From Spisula solida (lineage: Eukaryota; Mollusca; Bivalvia; Venerida; Mactridae), in the NCBI GenBank assembly GCA_947247005.1, contig OX365948.1, positions 52,621,401 through 52,685,400 of the forward strand: DNA of 64,000 nt, in the 5' to 3' direction. The number at the start of each line of letters is the position of its first letter. Position 1 is the first letter of the stretch. The notes beneath the pieces are model-generated. The model made no database searches, had not been told where the DNA came from, and worked only from the letters and a program-made list of their open reading frames with translations. The position numbers and the translations under genes were made by a program. Positions 41,501-53,500 of this stretch are shown piece after piece.

Positions 41501-44500
41501 TACAAATACTAGTACCCAGATTGACCACATATTTTAATTGGTACCAAGTTCGGAAGCGCCGCCCTTGATGTTCGTACTGTGGAAGGAGCAGACATGGTAT
41601 CAGATCTTTACATGGAGCCTGTTGCCTAACCAGCTCGGTAGCGCCCTGCTATGAAACGACTTGCTTCAAAAAAGCGCTACGTAGCGGACGAAGCGGAAAC
41701 TATATGCTTCCGGCGAAAGCTCGCGGATAGCAGACCATTTCGTAGCAAAGCGCTATCGAGCGCTACCGAGCGCTTTCTTGTGTAACGGACCGCTTCGGTA
41801 GCGCTCGACTAGCAAAGTGTAAAGAAACGGTATGCTATCCGCAAGCACTGCTCGCTTGTAGCGTGTCGTTGCATAGGCGTAGGAAAGCGCTCGGTAGCGC
41901 CTTTTGGAAGCGGCTTGGATAGGCAACGGGCACCTGATAGTGGACGTGCGAACTTCAGCTCAAGCTTAAGAAATGTGCAAACTTCTTCACAGGGGTAAAT
42001 TACAACACAGAGAAACAGAAGGACCATGCATGTGTACGGCAGTACCAGCTTTGAAAAGGTAGGTTTGTTGCTCTGTTGGAGCTTGGTGTAGAAGATATCA
42101 AAGAGGGTTTGTGGGAAAGTCAAGTAGACCTTGATTACAACATGCAAAGAAGAACTGCGAAAAACAAACATCACAGGAAACCTTACATAAGATTAGATGG
42201 ATGGTCGAAAGCAGGTAAGGAACACCATAAGCAATGTCAGAACATTAACAGAAAAGACTATATTCAGATAATCACAGAACAATCGCCAAAACATCACGAA
42301 GTCAAAATAAGTGAAAGAAATAGAAGTAAAACAGGGACTAGATAAGCTGTATTGAAGACTTGGTCATCGGAGCGATATTCTCGTTCACAAGCGTATTCTT
42401 CACTTGAAGTTGGTCTGGGAACTTGATTAGACACTGGTGTATGAGAAGGCAGAGCGGAGACTTTCGAATAACTATATTAAAACTCACCGTATGGCTTGGT
42501 TACCTCTTTAATTCAAAAAAGAAAACTGAAGTGAATATCAAGGCTTTTTAAGTCTTGACATAGCAAATGTAATCAACTAGTGGCCAATTATTATTTCAAA
42601 CATTAATTAATTTCCGAATGTACGTAAATACTGGTATATTAGTGTCAGATGAGTTACAATTGACGTGCCAAGAACCGATACTACACATGTCTTAATGAAT
42701 TATAAACATTTAAGGACAATAACAATTTACTAGTTCTACATTTTCTTTGTCATTTATGATCTTTACATACCCTTATGATATACGTTACTGTACTAAAATC
42801 CATATTGCAATTGTATTGTACTTCTTTATACATAGACTGCAATTCAAAGTAAAGTACCAAATTTTAAGACTATTTCAAACTCAAACATGCGTCCCGTTCA
42901 GCCGACTGTACGATCCCCCAACGATCGTTCCGGATAAGTCGGTCGTTACACTATTCCCAACTAGTTGCACTACTGTACTAATATAACTACAGTAAAACTC
43001 ACTTCAAATCTCGGTTGCCGCCGCTTTAATAGTACAAAAGAAAATGTGAATAACATACTAGAAGTTTTACGTCAATGAAGTTCTTCAACATTTATTGACA
43101 TTACGATAGATAAATTATAAATCAACAGCCATTGACAAATAATAATAAGATTTTTGAGTTTACATGTTGATTGACAGTGTACGGGTACAGACGGATTGGT
43201 CCGTTATACTAACCATTGCTCAACAATGCAAAATACATTCTATAAACAAAAAGAAACAATAAAGGCGAACCTTTAGTTGTCTGTTTTGCGAGTACAGTAG
43301 GAACGTGCGTTTGAGAATACATGTTGTTTATGCCAATGAATAATTTGACTTGACTTGACTTGTACTCAATTAACTTAAGAAATTAATGAACTCAAGAACC
43401 AATGTGAGGCCGAGGTTTAAGCAAAGATAGCAATTTACCGTATATCACCCATGTCCATATCTTGCCTCAGATTTTGACATACTTCCTTATGGTTCTCACA
43501 TATATCTTGAAGAAGCACCATCTGTAATGTTAACATCACTACATGTACAGGGTGTTAAACAAGTGTGTTCTCCAAATTTAAATTCGTACTTAATTTTATC
43601 CGTGAGCTATGTACGCGGTGTACAATTTTAATTTTCTTACGCTGGTAGCTTTTCTGAATGCAAAATAGCTAAGAACGATGGTAGAACCATCTTGATTTTA
43701 ACATGAACATTTTACATACTTGTGATTTCAAAAAAATTAAATTGTTGAAACTTAAACATTGAGAACGAACTTTTTTAACACCCTGTATACGTATATTATG
43801 AGCGAGTTCAGCTGACTCGATTAACTAGAGTTGCAGCAAAACGAGTCGAGTTTCTACGCTCGAGTGTACTCGAGTGTACTAGAGTTTGCGAGGCTGGGTT
43901 GCTGTAGTTCCAATCGGGACACCTCGGACAATTTCTTACGAATCACATGTTTATTTACTATGTAGTTTAAAACTCTTTTCGTTTTGCTGAAGAGCTCCAA
44001 GAGTTTAGTTTTTTTAGATTCTTACGTCACTAGAGTTAACTCTAGTAGGACAGCTGAACTCGCTCTATATACAACTCGTTGATTGATGTCAGTCATCTGT
44101 ATACACAACATTGCGGACATACAAACATTGCACTTTCTCTATTTCTTAATTTAACAAATAATGCTCGCATGTGTACTTGTATGCGGTTTTGTGGATTTTG
44201 TATTGACATTTTCTGCCTTTTTATCTACGTTTGAAATGTTGTCTATTTGTTTGGGTTCGACTGAATTAATTTTCTTGATACGGTTAGGGAAATTTTAAGC
44301 CAATGATATTTTATATAAACCTTTTTTTTCATTAAGATGGTTTGTGAATTAGAAATGGTCAAGCCACCAAAATGCAAGTGTACATTGGAAAGTTTTGAGC
44401 TCAGATGGTCGAATCCTTTAAATAATTCTACAAACAAGCCCCTGTCACGATGAAGATGTTTTACCTTTAAACTTTACGACGAGAACCAAGAAACAATATG

Positions 44501-47500
44501 GCGGCCAAATCCAAGATGGCCACCACATGTCCACCGATTCTAATGAACAATATACTGTTTAAAAGCATTGGTAGTCGTCAAACATGACATTATTAATCAT
44601 TTATTTGTCATAGAAATTGTTAAAATGCTTTTCTTCAATATCTATAAGAATTTGAATCGGAACTTGAATATGTTCTTGAAGATTTTATGCAGCATTAAAA
44701 GGGGAAATAAGTAAAACATGTGATAAAGATGAATGAAGAATAAGAGTGTTTAACAGATACTAAGGGTCTGGAATCTTCTTCCCCCCCCCCCCCCCCCCCC
44801 CGAGGCATTTACGTGTATTTTTTATTTTTCCCAAACACGTTTAATAATATTTGTGTGATTAGTGTATGGGTCTGGGTTTACAATGTTGATGATAAAAATA
44901 TATCCAGGTGCGAAGCTGGGGGGGGCGGGGTCCAGACCCCAAGTATCTGTGGAGTGTTATACTCACTGCGTAGTCATCAGATGGCCATTGTCTCTGACTT
45001 ACACTTCTCGAATAACTCACTTGACTGAATGAAATACCACAGCATGGTACATTAAAATATATGTGACAAACAAGTTAAATGCATAAGTACACAATCCAAT
45101 GAGTCTCTTACCTATCACTTTACTGCCGAGATAATAGAGAGGTTGCGATGCGAACGTGTACGACTACGTGTACGTGTAGCTATCCGTACATGTATGCGTA
45201 CACGTTGCAATTAAAATTGGCTTGCGAAACACAACGTGTGCGTGTAACATCACATGGCAGTTGTGATATGAGTTTCCTCGTTAATCGATAATTAGTGTTT
45301 ATATAAACTCACTGAGACTATCGGCGATAAAATCTTGGGTTTCTCGTGCGTACGCATACCTGTGTGACGTAGTACACATTATATTTCCGTCTGTCACACG
45401 TCCGTTACATGTAGAAACTACACATACCTGGATGACGAAATACCCACAAATAGTATTCACGTACACGTACACGTTACACGTTGCATTTCGCAACCTCTCT
45501 ATTAATGAAACTATAAGTACGACACAAAAATGTACATCTCACACAAAGTGCCATAACTAAGGCAAACTCGGCTGACCTGAAACTCCTGACAATTTGCACA
45601 ACTAGGCTTGGTACCAAGTATTCATGTGATATTTTATTGAAATCCGATCAAAGTTTAAGGAGAACAAGCGTGGACAAAACTTTTGCGACATTAATCCAGA
45701 AAGACATCCAGACGTCCATTAATTCAATTCAGACGTCCAGCACAAAAGTATTATGCATTCCCCACCATATGTATAAGGTATAATTAGACATGGAAATCAT
45801 TCAACCGAAACAGTAGACACGATTGTGCCGTGTGCTTGTGTACCAGGGGTCGGGATTACAACGAATACTTACACTCAGCACTCAACACTCAAATCTTGAA
45901 AATGTAATATAATGAGCTATTATTTGTCCTAGATTGCAAATTTAAATGAGGAAAATGTATAAGATAGTAAATGAGTGTTGAAAATAACATTTGATAAATT
46001 GTCTTTGCCATTTTGTACTATTTATGAGGTGTAAATGTAATTATTGAATCTGAGTGCCACACTCAGCACTCAGACTGATGAATTGCAATCAGTATAGCTT
46101 ACACATAGTACACTAAATTAAACTAAGAAGGAAGCCAAAAACAATATTAAGTACCAATTTAACATTATTACAACGTCTTGCTCTTGCAACAATGAACCTC
46201 AAAAGAGTGAATTTCAATATTTGAGTGCTGAGTGTAAGTATTCGTTGTAATCCGGGCCCCTGTTTTCTGTACTTGGCTGTTACTGTTGATTGCTGACTTC
46301 CCTGTCCAATTTTTCATTAACCTTTTCGTTACCTGCAAGGGTTATCACACGTGCATAATTGTGTGTCCAAACCGTCTCTATACACAGTCAACATACACTG
46401 CACCTCTGGAAATAAACGTCAACAATATTAGCGGATACTACAATAGTATGCATGTAATTATTTTTATATTTTGAAAAACAGCGGGATTTATATAAGTTTA
46501 AAAACTTATTTCCCAATCCTTTTGCATTTGCAATTAAAACACACATGAAAATATTTGTTGAATACTAGTAATCCTAACACGATCCGCGGATTAATCCCTA
46601 TACACATAGAGCAAACCAGGGCATGTATTATTACCGCAATACAACATGGTATCAAATTGGCTGTTACTATTTACGCCCCGTATCACGTGACATATTTATG
46701 AATGAATGAACGTAAACTTTATAGTAAAACTTTCAACGGGTCGCGAGTTGCACGAGTATCCAGTGTTACATCTATGACGCATCTATTTTTAGAAACTCCA
46801 ATATACTCTCGAAATTAAGATAATCTTCTGATAATCAATTCATCAATATTTTTTCATTTCATGAAATAGATACACTATACTCGTGTTATTAAAATTGTTT
46901 CAATGTTTAAAATGTGTTATTTCCTTCAGAAAAGTACGCTGGGTTTTTTTTCATTAACAAGGGAGGTAATTGTACCAGCTAATAAACCACTCAATTTCAG
47001 CGTGGAATTATGTTCAATATTAAATGGGTGAAAATGGAATGCGCGCAGTTAAATAGTACGGGATATTATCGTATTTAGAATCGAAATAAAAACTCTGTTC
47101 TTGTATTTTGTCGGTGAATAAAACACGGGCACTAGTTCGGATGCGGAAATTCAACAGTACATGGCAAACATTTTTGCTATTTAGAGTTACTCTGGCCTTG
47201 CGTAGAATTACGCCAAAACTTACGACAGACCATGAGCAAAAATGTCTTAGTAAAACGCAAATATTATCGACGTACGCAATATTTACGGAAAACTTGTGTA
47301 ATGCTTTGATAAAACAGTACCCAGTTGTATTTCCCTGCGTAATTGGCCAATGACCTCCGGCAAACATCGAGGGACATCGGTAATGGTTATTTGTGCAACT
47401 TTCTTGGGGTTTCGGCCTCGTGGTCTGATCATTTTGTCTTTAAGTCGCTCGACGATGGGCGCGCGTATAGGTTAAAATCCGACTATAAGTGAAAGTTTTA

Positions 47501-50500
47501 TAAATAGTATGAACAAAAGGTATACAAAGAACGTACCAGTTATTGAGCGACACGGTCTTGTTGATGTGTCATTGGGGTTTCTTGTTATACCTTCAGCACT
47601 ATCGTCGAAACAGTCACACCTGTTGATGATCGTGGTGGCTTCACAGAATACCTGACAAGCCTGGTATAAAATTCTCATGTGCAAATAGCTTCTAGAAACG
47701 TGTAGTAATGCACCAGTCAATATTATGCCCGCCCGGGGGAGCGGCGGGGATACAGGGGGGATTAGACCGACGAATCTTCCCGACAGGCGGGAATTAGACA
47801 ACCTTATCGAATCTGAGTCCAGGGGAATAGACTTTGGACCGGGAATTTCTACACCGCGAAAGACGACAGTGATACTTTTATATTTTTGTTTTTATTAAAT
47901 TACCCGGATAAAAAAACTATGCCCCACGGTGGGGATAAAGCCAGTTAGCATTGTCTCCAGGTAGGGAATTTAGACATCAAACAATTGAAAATGTCTAATT
48001 TCCCCTGGGTAGCCCGCTGCTCCCCCTTTCTGGCAAAATATTGACTGGTACATAAAGACTAAAGTTTAGACCACAGGCAACTGTATCATTGATTAAGAGT
48101 AAGAAATAAAAAACAAATAAAAAACGTAAAAAGTATAAGTGTATTTATGAATATATGAATTTTACGCACAAAACAATATTTCTTTACTTGAAATCAATTA
48201 TACAGTTACCTGTGGTTTATACTAGTTTATGCAAAATCATTTTCTACAAATCACCGTGCATATTCGCTTATAAGGTGACCTCGTTTATTAGACGAACACG
48301 GACAATGTACGGCTTAACCGGGATTTTTCCATAGATTACCGTTGCCTCATTCTCATAAGCAGGTTTATAAATCATTTTTTTACATTTTGTCGCTGTTCTT
48401 CGAAATCCTCGTATATCAATTTTGGCTTCTTTTCAGGAGACGAAAAAAACTGAATAACTTTTTGCTAAAAGTGAATATTTATTTAATTCTTTGACACGAA
48501 CATAGCGTTTGTAACTCCACTTTGAATGCACGTAAATGTACGTGTCGGCTGAGCAAAGGTAAATCCATACTTTAACTTTTAACTCTATTATACGAGCTTT
48601 TCGTTCTTATTTTTTGTCAAATTTGTTCCATTTGCCGTTATTCGACTTTTTCGCGGCATTATTCAGTTTTTTCGCATTACGTAATTGCGTTTTCTAAATC
48701 CTCGTATAATTTAAATTAGCCATTTATAGATATTTATATTGTTCAACGTTAAAATATTAAAGTGTTTCTACTTATCCGTTGTAATATACCATTACAGGTT
48801 AATTGTTTTGCATATTTGACGTAAGCGCAACCAAAAAACAACAAAACAATTTATTCGAGATTTTCGCAGTCAAAAATGTGGCCCCATGAAAAAAATCAAG
48901 AATTTTCGCACAAGTACTAACTTTCTCGTTTGAGAGGCTATTTTTAGACTATCTTATCCGGCATTTTCGCAGAAGACTTGTCACTGAATGGCCTTTCCGA
49001 TGTGCGTATAATCGTTTTTGAGCCAAAACATGTATACGAGGTTTTCGAAGAACAGCGACGATTTATTCTTAACGGTATCCATTGTCATGGAAATGTGAGA
49101 GAATACATTGTTCGCTATTTTCCATTTTTAATGCAGAACGGCAAGCAAGGTTTTTAGCTATCATTGTTTTATTTGTCTTTGGTACAGCTAAGAGAATTTG
49201 ACCTTATTCTGACCTTTATGCATGAATATATGACAAGGTTCTTGCGTTGTATATATAAATCGTGCTCTATCGGACCTGTAGATTTGTGTTGGTATTACAT
49301 CTCGAGCGTCTTCGTGATACTTTCCGCTTATGAAAACACACAACCGGGATTATATATATAGACAATACATCGGCTGTCAAAATATGCTAATAGAAGTTCG
49401 AGAGTCGTGTCAAATTCTCTGGACTACATGACGCTGTCAAACATAGGTTGCATGGAGACTATACATGACATGCCTGCGTCATTAGTGTTTTATATATATC
49501 ATGTTTCTCGCATTTGAACGATTAAGGCTTTTTAATTATACATGTTTTATGTACGTTTTCAAACTACAAATTCGACCTGAACTTCTCTTTACTTTTTTGC
49601 TGCGTTATGGGCGTAACTTTAAAACGAATTGGTATGATATCACAAGTGACGTCACATACGAGCAAAGACTCGTGTATCAAGTTGTTCCGGTCTGATTTGA
49701 AAATAACTTAGGCAATTCAGTAAACCTCGTCATGCGGGTACAATCGCTTATTCCCGGTACATGATAAAGGTCGAGGTGATAAGAATGTAACTCACCCGTC
49801 TCGTGTATTTGTTGGCATAAATTCTTTGAAATTCAACGCCGTCATCACAGGTACCGTACGGGTCGCCTTTCCTTGTTACAGTCACCTGAAACATGTGAAG
49901 CTCATTTTAATATTTCGTCAGTATAAACCATCTAGGAAAACCGGATTAAAATTCTCTGATACCCTAGTGGCGATGGATACATCAGGAATGAGGTGTCGAG
50001 AGTGATTAATATAAGTTGGAAAAACTTGTTTCACAATCGACCTTAAATAAATTAGTATAAACTATTCTCCCTTTAATAAACGCTTCACATGAGGATATGC
50101 CAACGACCAGTAACTGTAATAGCTCACATTTAGTGAACAATCGCGAAAGCTCGGCTATTTCCGTTTGTCTCCGGTCTATTTGCAATGCATAAAGGTCGAG
50201 TCGATCAGAATGGCTCAGTGACCTTTCCCATCAAGCTTTCACGCGTGAAATCTGTAAAACTTTATTTCATAACAATAGAAAATAAACATGTTATTTCAAA
50301 CTTGAACTTGTTTACTTAAGAATATCGTCTAGTGTACTTTTGTACCTGTTTCAATCCTATGGCCGTTTCCATGGATGCAGGTATATATAGACCTTCGTCT
50401 GCGGGAAATGGATAGGTACCTTTCTCGTGTATTTGGATTCTGGCGCCGAAACCGTTTGTTATACCTTTAAGATATTCTGATGTTTCCAAATAGAGCACGA

Positions 50501-53500
50501 GCGTGAGTCCTGTGGAATACAACACATTATGACGTCATTCAAATTATTGGTCATCCCTTTGCCAATGCAACTATCTAGAACGAACGCATCAATTTTGAAA
50601 AATATATATCATTTGCACATAATAGTCATAAATGGGTATGTATACGTGCAGCGTAATTATATTTTGGTGTCTGCAGGACACAAGCTCTTGATTTTGACAA
50701 AACATTAAAATGCCTGTCTGGCATTTGAAAAAAAATACTTTGAATTGAAATTAAAATGTTCATTAAAAAAACGTTAGTCTATTTATCAGTTAATAAAGTT
50801 AAAATATATGAAGGATTTTACCTGTAGATGGACCAGATTTTAAAACTCTGAATTTATCAGACGACACTGTCCAGCAGTTACCATATTCCGACGTCTGATG
50901 AAGTTTAAACATTCTGAAGAATACATCATATTTAGTTCACAAAGTGTAACAAACGATATATAGAGAAAATAGGGTCACTGTTCGGTGAGAACAATGTTAT
51001 CAGGCGAGGTGATATCGTCCGGGGTGGAGAGCTTTCGCGATATGTATGGGGTTCGTATAATTATGAACTTAAATTCGCGAACAACGCCACACACCGTGTA
51101 CGGTCTGTGGAAAAGACTTGTTGTCCTAAAACAAACGTCAGATATGTTGGACTAAGACCATAATGAAAATAGGTTTGCCGATTATGTTATCCACAGAAAA
51201 TAAAGACGTTATTATAATCATTATATGATTTGAAACTTCAACATTTTGTCCAAAAAAATCGACAGTTCAATAAAATCAAATAACTTAAATACTGTGTAGA
51301 GGAAGGAATGTATCTGAAGGTAAAGGCGGGGCGTCCATATAAATGGGCAGGATTTGAATGAGAGACTGGCGTCATCAATGAAAGTTTTATATAAAATCCC
51401 AACATACAAATTGTAGACTAGAAACTTACGCTTCTGTGCATTGTCTTCCATTGAAAGTACAGCTGATGAGCATATCTTTAATACTGTGACCTAACTCTGA
51501 TCGATTTCTCCTGAAACATGATATGGCATACAAAATAGAAAATAGCAAATGGTCCAATATTGTACGTGTTACCGAAGTCCCATCTTAATGCGTGTAAATA
51601 CCACTACGCTTAATTTACACTACGACTAAATTTGTTACGCCGAAAGGGGCTCAAAGTCACATGTCTGGACGGACATAAAAGGGTGGAGCGAGCGAAGCGA
51701 ACCGAGTCCTTTTTCGTTCATTGTCTCAAAATGTAGGTTATATTCTAAGTGTAAATTGAAAACGGTCAGATTAACGCAATGATATTTTACTGAATTACAG
51801 GATCTTTATACACATTTGTAAGTGTTAGCGCAATGTAATAAAAGAAACTTTAATACAAATTATATGAAGGAATGTTAGTGGTACATCTCCTGCAGAAGAC
51901 CTCATAAGGTCGAAATATTGAGACAAAGAGGGGTTTAGCAACATACAGTATTGTGACCCCTAAAACATTGAGACATAGAGGGATTTAGCAACATACAGTA
52001 CTGTGGCCCCCTAAAATATTGAGACATAGAGGGATTTAGCAACATACAGTACTGTGGCCCCCTAAAATATTGAGACATAGAGGGGTTTAGCAACATACAG
52101 TACTGTGGCCCCTAAAATATTGAGACATAGAGGGATTTAGCAACATACAGTACTGTGGCCCCTAAAATATTGAGACATAGAGGGATTTAGCAACATACAG
52201 TATTGTGGCCCCTATTAGGGATATTTATAACAATATTGTAATACAAATATTTCTCACTTTGGTATATCCATATATAACTCGTTAAACAGATCCAATATAA
52301 CAGTTTGGGAATCTTTATCACCGTCGTAAAGTTGTTCGTCACCTTTAGGTTTCATGTCCCGGTGATCACCCCTGTCCTTTGGTCGATATTTTGAAATATT
52401 AAAGTTATCGTAATTTTCCACGAATCGTCTTTTTCGCTGAAATGAAACAATGAGTAAGATACTGTGTGAATACAAACGCTTTTTACTGATATACTATGGG
52501 ACTCAGGGGTTCCATTTGAGTCGGGAGTAGGGGTTTTGACATTTATAATCCCCAGAAAGCCATATTTTGACCCTTAAGATATTGGTTTGAAGGTCCATTT
52601 GAATGTGTATTTTACCTATAAAATGGCAACATTTAGTCAAAAGTATCAAAATGACCCTTCAGATTCGGCAGCTAGTGGAACCTCTCGGACTGTAATAACA
52701 GAATAAATACAGAACGAGAAAGCGAGGATGTCGATTAAAGTTTGCATTATTTACATACAAGTGCACTGAGCAAAATTCCTAATCGTTCACATTACATACT
52801 AGTATTACCAAAATTTCAGATAAGACATAAAATTATCTAAAATATATTCGGCAGTTTAAATTGTATAAGCTATGTGCAGACAATATAAAAATAAAATGTT
52901 GATTATGGTTCTACGTTTCATTACAGAAATGTAAGCAATGTTTTATGTTGTTTTTTCTGTTTTAGTGATCATCATTGAGTGGTGATGTTTATATGTTTTC
53001 ATTCAACGGACAAATGTTGAATTACACATCAAAAACTGTTTTGTACAAAATAAGCAATAACTCGTCATAGTTGACGACGCTGACTAAAACGTGAACTTGA
53101 TTTGCTTCAGACCACAAAAACGATTGAGTTTAGTACGAGTCTATGTTTCTCGATTGCCTTACAAAAGTATACAATTTTGAAAAGTGACCGATAAGGAATT
53201 TTGTTGAGTACATGACTTAAATGGTAAGATGTTTGGATAAGTTATTAAATAATGAATACTGAAAAGAAACGACGATATAGACTAAATCCGTGTATCTGTT
53301 AGTTGATCCAGATACCTGGGTACTGTTTTATCAAAGCACTTACGGAAATCGTAAATTTACGTTCAAATTTAAATTCTTAATTATTCTTTAAAACCTACAC
53401 ATTGGGGACAAATATTGTTTGTAGAGGCTCATTGACTTAATAGTTATTAATACCGAACGACTCTTTGTCACAATTTGCAGCTATCAAGAAGTTATAAAGA

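Noticed and set aside
47020..47367. Overlapping open frames of 115 (-) and 81 (+) codons
   Set aside because: Both strands are open over the same stretch inside a DEG/ENaC intron, with no family resemblance and no splice logic. The simplest reading is chance.
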